This document shows, in pieces, positions 46,047 through 57,772 of a DNA stretch of 64,000 nucleotides. The translations under genes were made by a program, and so were the position numbers. Origin of the DNA: Exophiala sp. HKRS030 (taxonomy: Eukaryota; Ascomycota; Eurotiomycetes; Chaetothyriales; Herpotrichiellaceae); NCBI GenBank assembly GCA_023897205.1, contig JAHWDD010000033.1:62001-126000 (forward strand), read 5' to 3'. Each line of letters begins with the position of its first letter. The first letter of the stretch is position 1. Below the pieces are notes generated by a model. That model was not told the origin of the DNA, searched no databases, and was given only the letters and a program-made list of their open reading frames with translations.

Positions 46047-47957
46047 TCAAAGCCACCTCGCCTCATCTGATCCTGGCATACACGATCCTCTCTCAAAGTC
46101 AAACACAACTTCTCGCGCCCCTCCGTTACTATCCACAGCAACTATTCGCCTCCAATCAAGGTACTGGGCTTCCTCGCCCTCCACACCCCATCGGATAATA
46201 CCCGTGGTGAATCTTGCTGGATCCCAAAGCTGACCCGGTCCAGACCCGTTGGAGTTCCTGGTGGTTCGCAAAACCATTGGAGCCATCTCAAAGAACCCGG
46301 TATCGTGTCTTGGACGAAATTCTGGGTGTAAAGCTTGGAGTGATGCCTGCGTTTGTTTGTCGTGGATTCCAATTTCTCGGATAAGCCAGTTATTGTATGT
46401 GTTCAGGGCAACGTCGACGTTGTAGGAGCCACCTTCCGACGCCCTCCGACAAAGAGCTTGCATGATTGCGATCGCTCCTGTTAGGCCAGTTCTGCAAGGT
46501 GTAGAGTCAGATCTTTGCCCACCGGAAAAAAAATCGCTTTGCAAACTTACTGGGAGTCAGAGTTGGGGAAGAGGGGCATGACTGGTTCATCAAGGCCCAG
46601 GAACTTCCCTTGTTCCCAAGACGCGCCCGTGATCTAGTAGTAGTCAGTCAGCTTAGGGAATCAAGAAAGGACCAGCCTTGCAACTTACACAGTCGCTGAT
46701 TGGTTGGTACCCAGCTCGACCGCTCCATTCACCTTTCCAGCCGTAGCAATTTTCTCTGCAATATATAATTCCCTTTCCACGTCGCCGCGCGAGCTCATGT
46801 GCCCAGTTCCTGCCGACTCCCAATCGGTCAAAGACACCAGGCCTGTAGCTGTTGACAACAACGTCAGCTTCTTTAAGCAGCTCATCGAGTCGGCGCTTTC
46901 CCTCGGACGTCTTGAGATTGATATTAGTATCTCGTTTGCCGAGTTGACCGTCTGCGATGAAAGGTAGAGCGTCCGGTTGGGTATCCGTAGATACTCGTAG
47001 AACGTCTGCACCCATTAAAGCCAAGACTCGTGTCACAGTTGGACCGGCAATGACTTTAGTCAGGTCGAGCACTTTGATGCCTGCTAGTGGCCGGCCACTC
47101 ATTTCGCTGTAGGGCCAAGGTGTGGGTGGTAGCTGCTCTTGAGATTTGTAGATCTTGTAGAGTGGCTCTTCGATGTTCAATCTGCCGTGAGACGTTGCCG
47201 CGTACTCATCGACAGTTCGGCAAATCGCGCCTGGCTGCAACCATCTCTCGTTAGCCTCCACCTCAAGGGACTCACTGTCTCTTTTGGCCACAACAGCTCT
47301 ATAGATATCTTTGATGGCCTCGAGATTCTCATTGCCTTCTAGATCAGGACGATGCTCCGGCAAGTCTAACATATGAAGCGTAGGTGTCGCGTTGAGGCTT
47401 CCGTGCAGGTGAAAATATCGGTTGTCGATTGTCTTGAACCTTGAAAATCTGTCAACAATGTATTCGCTTAGTCGTCAGCTGGTTGTGTCTTACATGTTTG
47501 ACACCACGTTTCTGTAAGTCTCGCGGTTGCGCCCTCTGTCAAGATGAATGGCTCTTGGTGCCACTTGGCTCTCGGTGAAGATTTTCCCATTGATCTGGAA
47601 CAAGAAGACCGAGCAGAGCATCAATGTCGCCGAGTACACGTCCACGACGATTCTCTTTGGTTCTCCAGCATTGTAGCGTTCCCGGCAGATAGCGCTTGCG
47701 AATAGTCCGATACAAGCCCACATGGCAGATGCCGACTCCGACATCTTCAGTGGTGTTGGCAGGAATGTACTGACGTTGGGCGTGAAGATGACGGATGATG
47801 CATAATCGGTCACTGCCGCTGGCATCTCCAAGTTTGCGTTCTTGGTCAAGAAGGTCTCGAGGATTCTTTTCGCTTCTGATGGTATTGAAGAACGCGAATC
47901 CTCAGATGAGGTTGTCTTGCGAATGACATCGCTCTCGAGGTGAGACTTCCCATCCAT
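46047..47957 (-). CDS. CoA-transferase family III (CaiB/BaiF-like)
   Basis: Minus-strand exons 47957-47494, 47448-46689, 46633-46551 and 46491-46047 give 583 residues. Introns are 45, 55 and 59 nt, with GTAAGA or GTAAGT donors. The ATG at 47957 is the first in frame. The core signature, RPLAGIKVLDLTKVIAGPTV followed by LMGADVLRV, the N-terminal Rossmann opening of family III enzymes, lies in the middle (about residues 260-300). KTSEGKRRLDELLKEADVVV and GWKGEWSGRAGYQPISDC follow. The 260 residues before it (FKTIDNRYFHLHGSLNATPT and so on) resemble the second half of the family, so the protein looks like a tandem or permuted form. Family members move CoA between acids, or racemise alpha-methylacyl-CoA. 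Location may be cytosolic, mitochondrial or peroxisomal; no clear targeting signal is seen. Confidence 0.85.
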
Positions 47958-49407
47958 TTCTACCGAGGATTGTGAAATCAATCTTCGAATTTGGTGGTGA
48001 TCGATTGTGTTCTAGCTCAATCTGTACGGTAGGAACGTTGCAAGTTTATCAAACTGCGCGTCCGGATAGGGCTTTGAAGGTTTTCACGTTTTCACATTTG
48101 AGATGAACAATCCCAGCCCAGCAATATATAAATCGTTGATTGACCTTTCATTGAGCCATGCTTTCCTCGGACGGCTTCGGAGCTTGCTGGAGGCTGGCGA
48201 ATGTCCAATATGACGCTTGGCTTAAGCAGTCGGGCACATAGCAAACCCCTCGCAAACCTCATGATATCCACACTGAAGTCCAAAGACAGCTGAAGATAAC
48301 GACTCGGAGAAGACAGCCCAGCCATGCCTGGCCAATCTGTTGAAAATAGACCATTGCAAACGAGGCGGCGCCATACTGTCTGTAAACCCCGAATCCTATG
48401 TGTCTGTAGGCCTCGGTAGTACATCCTCATCTTTTGGTAGGTGTGATACTGCTGCTAGCTAGACTTACGCCGCTTGTTGCAAAGTGGTCGTTCTGGCTAT
48501 TGATGCTTGAATGACCTGCATCGTCGCAGGGGTGGGTTGAATGGGTGCGGAGCTGTTATCAAAGCATTTACGGATATTTCAAGTTGCAAAATGGAAGCGT
48601 TGCACGATTCCGCGAAGCTAACCTTCGTCGTCGTCGGCGTTAAAACTATGAATGAGGCTGCTAACTACAGTAATTCTACTCTCTCCTAAGCCTAATCCCC
48701 GAGCGCGCTAACAAGTTAGCGAATCCGAAGTCAAGCTTCGATCTGAGCCTTTATCAACCTTTATTTAATGCTACGCATGTATTTTACTAGCTTCGGTTGT
48801 TGATCCCAGCGAGCTCCCCTTCTCCCACACTTCCAGAATGGCTATTTTCCCACAAAAGCGCGATCCAGGCACTTCTTGGGTATGAGCTTTCACAAGGACC
48901 GCTTTGATTGTGGAGGAGGCTTGCTCTCTGCTGCGTGCATCTAAGTCGGGGTAACGAGCTGGCCTGAAACAAAAGCCTTAACGCCGAACAATGCCACACT
49001 TTATAGTTCACAATCGCCGAGCTAACGTGAACGCAAATCGCAGTTCTAGAGGGCCGCATGATCGCCGACGCGATTGGAAGTCTCAGCCTCTAGATCCGTG
49101 ATAGACTATTGAGTTAGGAGCTAGACAAGCAAGGGATCTTAATGGTTGAGCAGCTTGCGTGCTTTTGCGTTTGCACCGTCAGCTTGCGTTGCACGTTGCA
49201 ATAGTTGATTCCTAATTAATGCCAAACGATACTAATCATTAAATCAAAGCCGCGGTTCACCAGGATCATGCTGTTGGTGGACGGTTCTTCTAACAATGGT
49301 CAGATTTAGTATTTATATCGATGCTCATACCAGTACCTTACGAAATGCGATTTTGAACCAGCTCTGGATCCCTTACCCGTGAAAGCAGGACGCGTATCGA
49401 TAAAGCC
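47958..49407. other. Divergent intergenic region between CoA-transferase and NmrA-like genes
   Basis: 1.45 kb. No gene supported. From 48837 to 49090 one plus-strand frame shows coding-like words broken by several stops (for example WLFSHKSAIQALLGYELSQG), perhaps a decayed gene or element, unidentified. Confidence 0.4.
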
Positions 49408-50397
49408 ATGACGGAGAAATCACCAACAAGAACTGTTGCTGGATCATTGCGAGCCGTCTTGCTGGTCGGTGCGATTGGCGAATACAGTTTCGGCCAATTT
49501 GTGGTACGAGAATTGATCAAGTCGAGGCACTCTTTTAGTCGAGTTGGAGTCTACCTTGATCTGAATCGTGATAACGCGGCCAAAACGCCTCTTCTTGACC
49601 GACTGAAGCAGGCTGGTATAGAGGTTGTTCATGGGCACGGATTTGAGAGTCCGGAACCTTTGACGGGTTTCGACTGCATCCTGAGTTTCCTTGGAAACCA
49701 TGGTTTGCATCTGCAACCTTCACTGATCGATTCTGCCATCACCGCGGGCGTTCGTCATATCTACCCTAGCGAGTATGGTGCGGACATCCTTGTCGGACAG
49801 AACTGGACACAAAGATATTATGTTGAGAAAGTCAAGACTCGACTTCACCTGGAGGAACGTGGAAAAGATCTGCCCGAACTTGGATGGACATACGTGCTGT
49901 TTGGCCGATTGACTGAGTGGGCAGTGTTATCACACTTTGGTTTTGACAATCGGGCAGCACGTGCGCGGATTTATGGAACACCAGATGGAAAGCAAAGTTT
50001 GATTAATGCAACAGATGCTGCAGCTTACATCGTCCAGACTCTTCTGGATCCGTTGAGTCTGACGGCTGAAAAGAGGAGAACATACCGGTTTTCAGAGAGT
50101 TCACCAACGTATGCGACGCTGTTCAAAACTTTGGAGACAGTGACAGGCAGGGAATACCAGGTCGAGTATCTAGATGTTGAAGCGGCACAGCTCGAAGAGC
50201 AAGAGGCGAAGCGGAGTGGCGACGTCGATGCCGAACTTTCTGCGAGCCACAAATTGATTCAAGGAAGACAAGGAACTTTGCTTCCCCTTCCTTGGGATAA
50301 CGAAAAGTTTCCAAGTGTCACGCCCTCAAGTCTTCAGGATAGCCTGATGGCTGCCTTCGCGTCCCCTAAGCTCCGAAAAGCTTATGGTTTGGAATGA
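49408..50397 (+). CDS. NmrA-like / isoflavone-reductase-like protein
   Basis: An intronless frame of 329 residues from ATG 49408. It starts with a Rossmann strand, AVLLVGAIGEYSFGQFVVRE, where the usual GxTGxxG is changed to GAIGEYSFG. IEVVHGHGFES and FDCILSFLG follow, then the conserved GVRHIYPSEYGAD of isoflavone-reductase-like NmrA proteins (PCBER family). VEKVKTRLHLEE supplies the Lys seen in active reductases of this group, and INATDAAAYIVQTLLDP is typical of the second half. Members reduce phenolic or other small molecules with NADPH, or act as sensors. It diverges from the CoA-transferase gene. The changed glycine motif makes cofactor use uncertain. Confidence 0.86.
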   Translation: MTEKSPTRTVAGSLRAVLLVGAIGEYSFGQFVVRELIKSRHSFSRVGVYLDLNRDNAAKTPLLDRLKQAGIEVVHGHGFESPEPLTGFDCILSFLGNHGLHLQPSLIDSAITAGVRHIYPSEYGADILVGQNWTQRYYVEKVKTRLHLEERGKDLPELGWTYVLFGRLTEWAVLSHFGFDNRAARARIYGTPDGKQSLINATDAAAYIVQTLLDPLSLTAEKRRTYRFSESSPTYATLFKTLETVTGREYQVEYLDVEAAQLEEQEAKRSGDVDAELSASHKLIQGRQGTLLPLPWDNEKFPSVTPSSLQDSLMAAFASPKLRKAYGLE

Positions 50398-50987
50398 TAC
50401 TCGACCTCTTGAATGTCTGTCGAACAAGCTCTGTTTGAGGTTCTGTTCCTCACTGAGCCGAGCTATGAAGACCCACAAAGTCGGTCAAATCCATGGTGTC
50501 CCTCGATGAATCTTGTTCTAGGCATTCCCTTGATCTGGAAGAAGACCAAGCCATCGGACGAACTCTCAATACGTAATTCGACGTATCGCTCGTGGTTCTT
50601 ATGCAGGAGATTTCAACACCCGCTACCAACCGTGGTATGAATGATTTCTGTGATAGGAGAGTCGCCAGCCGTCACCACTGGAGTGTATGTTTCGGATCAG
50701 ACGGTAGTCTTATTAAGACAACAGCTCTGGGTCTTTAGATATCTTTGATAGACCTATCCTGAGTTTGACTTAGGGTGGACAGACCAATTGAGACAGAGGA
50801 ACCATGATTGATTGTCGATGAGCCTTGGGGACCGTGCCTGCTTGACCGGGCACAAGATGTAGATATTCGAATGTCGTGGTCCACGTGATTGTTGGTCGGC
50901 TTTCTCCCAAAAGTCCAAAGCGGGTAAATACCCGCCTAGGAAGGTACGGAGCAGTAGTTTGAACGAACGGAAAGGAAGCAGCAGAGA

Positions 50988-51009
50988 ACCTACCTACCTG
51001 CCTACCTAT
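50988..51009 (+). repeat. (CCTA)n microsatellite
   Basis: About five tetranucleotide units with one change (CCTG). Confidence 0.7.
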
Positions 51010-53567
51010 GTATACCTGAAATTCGGAAGCCACCTTGCAATACATAGTATCAAGCAAATGAGTTTCCAGTTTGAGAAATCCAGTACAGACGTATGAAGGG
51101 TGGCTGTGATAGACGACATATCTTCCAGTTTATAGAGTTTTGAACACGTGAGACAAAGTCGAAAGTGTGATCCATTCTCAATGCAGTTGCAGCTTGAGTA
51201 GGGCTGGAAGGAAGGAGGGACTTTTGATGTGTCTCTCGGCGAAGGGTAAGTCTTCCCGACGGACTAACCATTAATCCGTCGAACGACACCTTGTGGAAGG
51301 TGCTGATTCAAGTACTACTGAGGGACACACGTCTCAATACGATGCAGGAGTCGCAAGGACTAATTCATTCGACTGTTTGCTAATCGATAAGCCAATCTAT
51401 TCAGTAACATGATGCTAGTTCTGAAACTTGGGTATGGAGGCACCTGGGAGGTATGTATGGATTCATAGATGTAGAAGAACGGTAGCTACGTATTCACTAC
51501 CAAAAGAATGCTGAAGAAGCCACGCAAGCCCAGACGAATATTAGTTAGTGTGGACTCGTTAGCGTTACTCACTAACTAGGTAACTAGCAGGTGTGCTGAC
51601 GCAAATCAAGCGAGGTGCATCCCGGGAGAAATCTCCAGAAATTCGGTCTCTTCAGTGGTACGGAGTATCTGGACGACACCCACCCAATTCTGAATCCGGC
51701 GACGAGTCTCAGATCTTGGGTGATGATGATGATCTTGTGCGTCGCTGGGAACCCAAAAGTGCAGGTTCTGACGCGTACTCGCTACAAGCCGGGCCTAGCA
51801 ACGCCTGGGTTTCTAAGTACCTAAGACCAACCCTGGTATCTGGGGTGCAGACAGTATGACACACTGCACCTTAGTGGGCACCCACCTAAGCATCGTTCTT
51901 CGAGATGTCTCAGTTTCTGCTCACATGTATTGTTACGTGGGTCTGTGCAATATGACTCTATGACTTTTGTGACGGCGAGGTTATCAAGTAATAGCTATTG
52001 GGGTAACCACTTCTTCACAATGAAGGGCAGAAGGGCACCTGAAGGGTACAGTACTACAGGGACCTTGCTCAGTGCAGGACTCCGTACTCCGTGCTCCGTA
52101 CATTCGTACCCTGGAACTCCGGTAGTCGGTGAGTTCGCTTGTCAGAAGTGGATAAAAATACGTAGGTACAGGCTTGCCAGGGCACCTACCAGGTAATAAT
52201 AATAACAGCTAACTACCTAGTACGTAGTCCTCCCATAGTTAGTGGGCTCCCTGATTGCTCATAGGTCGACTCGATGCCTAAGGTTTGATAGAGGACGTCA
52301 GCAATGCCGCCGATGCGAGTGAATCTTATTTACTGTTCCGTACACAGCAATTACCACACTACCTCTAGGTGCCTCCTACTGCTAGGTGATTCCCGCTAAT
52401 TAACTTGATGCTAGTTATTGTACCTACTCCGTAGTATCTACTGGCCCTCGTGGCCTCTGTGCGTAAACTACTAGTGACTACCTACTAGGTAGTACTCTAC
52501 TCCTCAGGTGTCAGGTGCCCCCACCCATGTTGGCGCCACCACCTCATGGTCCGATCAGTTGTCAGTTCACTAGTTAAATTCAAGCCTAACCTAAACCTGC
52601 CCATGCGTGCCATGTTCACCACGCCGCGCCTCGGGTCCTTAGGGCTCGCCATGGCTGGCCGTAACGGTCATGGCGTCGAAGCCTTGACTTGCTTCCATCG
52701 GCGTCACCATTGCAAATTGTCATTGTCATTGTCAATACCTCATCAATACTTTTAGCCTAGGCGGTTCCACTCGTCACTTTAGGTAAAGGTCACTCTCGCC
52801 TAGATACTACATAGGCAGGTGATAGGCACTCGGTAGGCCCTGGCTTTCTGGGTAAAGGAAGCTGTTTGTCCGTTTCTCGACTCTTTACCCGATGATACCT
52901 CTTAGTCACCTCTACTCCGTACCTAGTAGGTGCCTAGGAGTTAGTTACTAGTCTCCTCCATCCCAAGATCCCTACCACTACTCGACCAAGTTAACCAACA
53001 AAAGAAAACCACACAGTATGTACTATGTAACTGGCTTACGAAACACTGTCTGCCCGACTCAGCAACTTCGTAGCGAGAGCCTACATTAGGTGGCAGCCAA
53101 TTGTCCCAGACATCAACCAGTGACATCCGAACGTTCCATTCAAATTTACCCAGCTTCCCTCAACTGAAAAATATATACAAGACTCCCCCATATTCTCTCA
53201 CCCATTCTTGGCCCAGACGACCCACGACCCACGACGCACAAGGCACGACGCATTTCAACCTCCCGTGACTGACTCCGTGAGTCCCACGTACGGAGTACTT
53301 ACGACGTGGTGCCGACACCGAGGGTCTCAAAACCGTCCAGAAGACAAACACTTCTCGAATCACCCGCCCTGTTCCCACTTTTCTCAAATCAGAGTCCAGA
53401 CAATAAATTAGATCAAGACTGCAAGATCCATCGGCCTGCCATCCATCTACCACAACCCTCGACATGTTTTCCTTGGCCCCGTCATTACCGCATCTGTTTT
53501 GAGTCCTCACTCTTCAGCCTGCTCATGGGACGCCGTTCCAATTTCACACAAAAGATTCCATCCTCGT

Positions 53568-53602
53568 CCTGCATCCTGCATCCTGCAACCTGCAACCTGC
53601 AC
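53568..53602 (+). repeat. Tandem 7-bp repeat CCTGCAT/CCTGCAA
   Basis: Five consecutive CCTGCAN units upstream of the Caf120-like gene. Confidence 0.7.
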
Positions 53603-53826
53603 TGCGCCACCTTTCCCGCCGCCCGATCTTTCATTCCACCCGTCCTCTCTCAAACACAAGACTCATTCGTTACCCATCTTGGTGGTCGCTCAACATATAC
53701 AGTACCTACCTAGACATATAGTCGTTCGTTTCCAAAACCAGTTCGTCATTGCAGGGAACGCACTTGCCTCGCACTTGCCTTGCACTGCAGTGCACGGTCC
53801 CGTGTTGCACCTTCCCTCCCTTTCGC

Positions 53827-53862
53827 GGGCCAGAACCTCGCAGCAACCTCGCAGGAACCTGG
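53827..53862 (+). repeat. Imperfect 11-bp tandem repeat (AACCTCGCAGC)
   Basis: About three copies, the last changed to AACCTGGCAGG, about 90 bp upstream of the ATG at 53952. Confidence 0.6.
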
Positions 53863-53951
53863 CAGGCCCGTCGTAGCAGTCAAACGACGCAGGTACCACC
53901 AACACGCACCAACACCTACCAACAACCCTGGTACCTCAAAACACCAACATC

Positions 53952-56900
53952 ATGGGCCGCCTCCGCAACCTCTCCGAGAGTTGGAAGTCTTTCAGAGATC
54001 CCAATGCCTCAGTCTCGACTCTTTCTAGACCATCCCCCGACTCTCGACCCACGACCACCATTGTCGATAAAGACTCCCCGCCTCATCTCCAAGTCTCTCC
54101 CGCCGAACCTCCCAGAACCAGTCCTAGAACCCAAAGATCTGCATCGCGACCAACGTCAATGATGTACACCCCTCCCTCCATGGAGGTGGGAAGAGACAAT
54201 CAAATAGAGGAATTGGTCCCTGTATTTAGGTATTTTCCCCACGATTTCGCCAATCTTTTACACCTCTAGTGCTGACCTGGAACGTAGTTTTCTGTCAAGC
54301 CACAGCAATAAGCTCTACCAAGAAGGTCAGGATTTATGCGTATGACGGGCTATTCACGGCAATGCTGACTGCGTCAAACAAACAGGCTATTTCCTAAAAC
54401 TAAATGATCTTGATACTCGTGAGTGCAAGAAACCGACTGTCCCGCACATCTGACATACTAACACCCTTGGTTGTGCAGATGGAAGACCAAACGCCGACCG
54501 CAACTGGACCGAGTGCTTTGCTCAACTTGTAGGAACTGTGCTCTCATTATGGGATGCTGCTGCTCTAGATGCAGCCGGTCAAGATGGCGAAGTCGCTCCC
54601 ACCTTCATCAATCTCGCAGACGCCTCTCTGAAAATGGTGAGCTTGAGCTATTAGGACTTGTCTTGTTTTTGTTGCCAAGCGAAATTGACAAAATCATAGA
54701 TTGAAACCCTACCTACTCGAAACCCCGATGTACAGCCCTTACAGAACGTGCTTTCGATATCCACAGCAGGAAAGAATCGTTATTTGCTGCATTTCAACTC
54801 CTTGCACTCGCTGACTCAATGGACCGCCGGCATTCGTTTGGCCATGTTCGAGCATACTTCTCTCCAAGAACTTTACACTGGTTCCTTGATTGCTGGCAAG
54901 GGTAAATATCTAAACAATATAAAAACCATCATGGAAAGATCTCGCTTTGCAACTGAAGACTGGGCAAGAGTGAGATTCGGAGCAGGCACTCCGTGGAGAA
55001 GATGTTGGTGCGTCATTGAACCACCAGATGAGAAGGAATGGCAAAAGGCGAACAAATCGCTGAAAAAGAAATCCGCCTACGATAGACCACCTCCCCCTCC
55101 CAAGGGAGTCATCAAATTCTACGACACCAAAAAGACTAAGAAAGTCACTCCAATAGCAACCATCACCGACGCCTACTCAGCCTACGCCATCTACCCCCAA
55201 TCCAAGCCATTGATAGATCAGTCGACACTGGTCAAACTTGAAGGTCGCATCACGATACATTCCAAGCCTGAATCCAAGACTGAAGGCTTTGTCTTCGTCA
55301 TGCCCGAGCTCCACCCTGCTGTTTCGGGCTTTGAGATGATGCTCAGATGGCTTTTCCCCGTTTATGACACGTTCCACCTCTACGGTCGTCCTGGACGCAT
55401 GGTCGCCGATACGTGGGATGTTAAAGGTCTTATGTTTGCCATGCCAAAGGAGCGTCATTACGGCTATCTCGACATTATTGATGTTGCAGCATTAATCCAT
55501 ACCGCTGGCAGTGAGAAATGGAACGAACGGGAATGGCGGAAGCAGATGAAGGAAATGACATCCAAAAGAATGGGCATGGGAACCCAGGCTCGCTCTAGCA
55601 CAAATATGGACAACCGAGGACACATCAGAAATTTCTCCGAACAGAGGCAAGGAGTGCGTTACAGTGACCAGTCGCCAACACCGTCAACATCGAATTTGCG
55701 AAATCAGGCCAGTCTCTCTCCTGATGCGGGTTTCGGTACTCCTCAGAGACCGACACAAGCCCCAACGAATGGTGGCTATCTCGCACCAGTCCAAAGTCAT
55801 CAAAGCAACCACAACAGATCGGTGTCAGAATCCGTGGCGTATGTGTCACCGACCAAGAATCGCCAACAAAAAGAAAATCAGATGCCGTCACGATTGTCTT
55901 CAGATTATGTTGATCAATCCTCAATGCAATCCCCGCCAGTGTCTCCCATTTATCCACCGCAGCAGAAGAACAACAGTTATGCGGCAGAGCGTGAAGCCAA
56001 TGACAGTCGGTATAGTTCAGACAGTGATGGTCAGGGTCAACGCTTAAATAGAGAGGATATCGGACACGAAGTTCGAGAATTGACACCACCAGCACCCGTT
56101 GTGGCACCTCCCACCTTCCAACATCATGGGGAGAAATCCCACCAAAAAGACCTGATGCAAGACCAGATCTGAGGCGGGAGAAATCGCGCATGTCAAATGC
56201 GACATTGTCTCAGATGGCCGACGTCAACAAGATGGCAGCCATTGGAAACAGCGGGGCTGCGGGTCATGCTGCTGTGATGGCCTGGAATGGGCCGAATGGC
56301 GCCGGTCCTCCGCCTGCATACAATAATACTCAGGGCCACGAGGGGTAATTGAAAACCCCAACCATCACGAAACTGAAGTATCTGCTAATCAACTTGCCTC
56401 TGCAGCAACAACAACAACAACAACAGTACCACCAGCAACAGCAGCAGCAACATTGGTATTAGCAGATTACCTTGATGACTCATGCTACACACAAAGTCCC
56501 GTTGACATTAAGCCTGAAAACGACCAAACATACACCACTGAACACAGTTCAACCGAAAATCCAAAGCCACCCTCGAGACGACCCTTGACCTCCGAAAAAA
56601 CCCTTGTAACTCGAAAGCCAGTTCCTGTTCGGCAATCCCTTCCTCTGACCCTTACTCCACCGAATCGATCACGCTCTGCTGAGAGCATGTCCGAGTATTC
56701 AGTATCGTCATGTGGTTCTCCAAATTATGACAGCCCGCCAGAGGATCTTAGTCCTAGTCTCCTTCCCCAGAGAAGACGTACTGGAGTCCTGAAAACTGTT
56801 GGTGACCCTACTCTAGGAAACACTACCGCCGAATCCAGCAGGATAAATGTGGATATTCCGGCAATTGACTTTGGAACAACTTACACCCCTGCTCTAACGC

Positions 56901-57772
56901 CAGGACACAGCAGACCGCCTACTGCGCTCGGGCTGAGTGGAAGATCATCACCACTAGACAATGTCCTCCCACCTACTGCTCCTGCCTCGCCATCGGCACC
57001 TTCGTCGAACGAACGACCTTCACCGGTAGAAGAAAAACGAGGCTCTTACGCTGAACGACCGGGATCGAGTCCCCTCAGCGGTCATGGCCGATCATCAAGT
57101 CAAGCTTGGCGAGCAGGCACTGTCCTTGGTCGTCATAGCCCGGCACATGTGATTACGGCCGAGGATTTTGTCCAGCACAGAGCTGCAGCGGTTCGAGCAC
57201 CCCATGGATACGCCCCTCAACGCAGTACATCCTATAGCAAGATGGAACAATCTCCAAACAAGCTCCCTCACAGAAGAGAGTCCGGTAGCAGGCCACCATC
57301 ACGTGCCTCGTTGCTCACCGAATACCCATCGCATTTGACCGCCAGAGAGCAGGAGCATGTGGCACGAATGACTGGAGGGCCGTTAATTTATGTCGGAGAG
57401 CGTAGCCGAACGCCAGACCCTTCAATCGGGTTGATAGGAGCAATTGAGGCGCGAGAGCAGGAGAAACGCAATATGAAAGACGGACTCGCTGGCCATATGG
57501 TGCAGGAAGCCATCGCTCAAAGACAAGCTGTCGATCGCGTCTACGGCAGTGCGCAATACGGCAACTATGGTCCAGGTGGAGAATCTAGACACCGGGGTTC
57601 ATGGTCGAATTTGCAATCGCCATCAAATCAATGGGGCGTGTTTGGCAACTCGGTATCGCCGCTGCAGCAGCCGTGGTCCGGGTCTCCATCATCACCTTAT
57701 CAACAACAGGGCTTGAACCAGCGGAGACACAGTGGATATTTCTCAACTCAGGAAGGCTATGGGAGAAGATGA
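53952..57772 (+). CDS. PH-domain protein, Caf120/Skg3-like, with frame breaks near 56.13 and 56.4 kb
   Basis: Predicted exons are 53952-54229, 54288-54325, 54386-54418, 54479-54636, 54700-56344 and 56406-57772, about 1170 residues. After a Ser/Pro-rich start come IEELVPVF, LSSHSNKLYQEGYFLKLNDL and the PH-like region NRYLLHFNSLHSLTQWTAG, then GTPWRRCWCVIEPP and a second PH-like segment. The yeast relatives Caf120 and Skg3 associate with CCR4-NOT or localise to the bud neck. The literal frame stops at 56172, but the conserved PKRPDARPDLRREKSRMSNA continues in the next frame after GGGG at 56128-56131. After the last intron, frames again do not match in the (CAA)n region (56403-56450). The final 430 residues are Ser/Pro-rich with TAREQEHVARMTGGPLIYVG. 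The gene is probably functional in life. Confidence 0.75.
56403..56450 (+). repeat. (CAA)n/(CAG)n trinucleotide repeat in coding sequence
   Basis: About 16 CAA/CAG/CAC-type triplets at the start of the last exon. The three frames read poly-Gln (which soon meets a stop), poly-Asn/Ser (which stops after ISRLP), or poly-Thr/Ala (open to the end). Confidence 0.8.

Larger units (their letters stand above)
50398..53951. other. 3.5-kb low-complexity upstream region of the Caf120-like gene
   Basis: No gene supported. It contains a short (CCTA)n run (50988-51009), many CTAGGTA/ACCTAGT-like words between 51.4 and 53.1 kb, four exact TACGGAGTA/TACTCCGTA 9-mers (51659, 52425, 52913, 53289), a 7-bp tandem repeat at about 53568-53602 and 11-bp repeats near 53827. 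The last 700 bp are C/A/T-rich and probably include a long 5' leader. Confidence 0.55.

Noticed and set aside
48787..49059. 90-codon minus-strand frame
   Set aside because: No homology recognised and no promoter or splice context.
48837..49090. Coding-like words with several stops (possible decayed element)
   Set aside because: Too many stops and no recognisable transposase or other family; mentioned only as a note in the intergenic entry.
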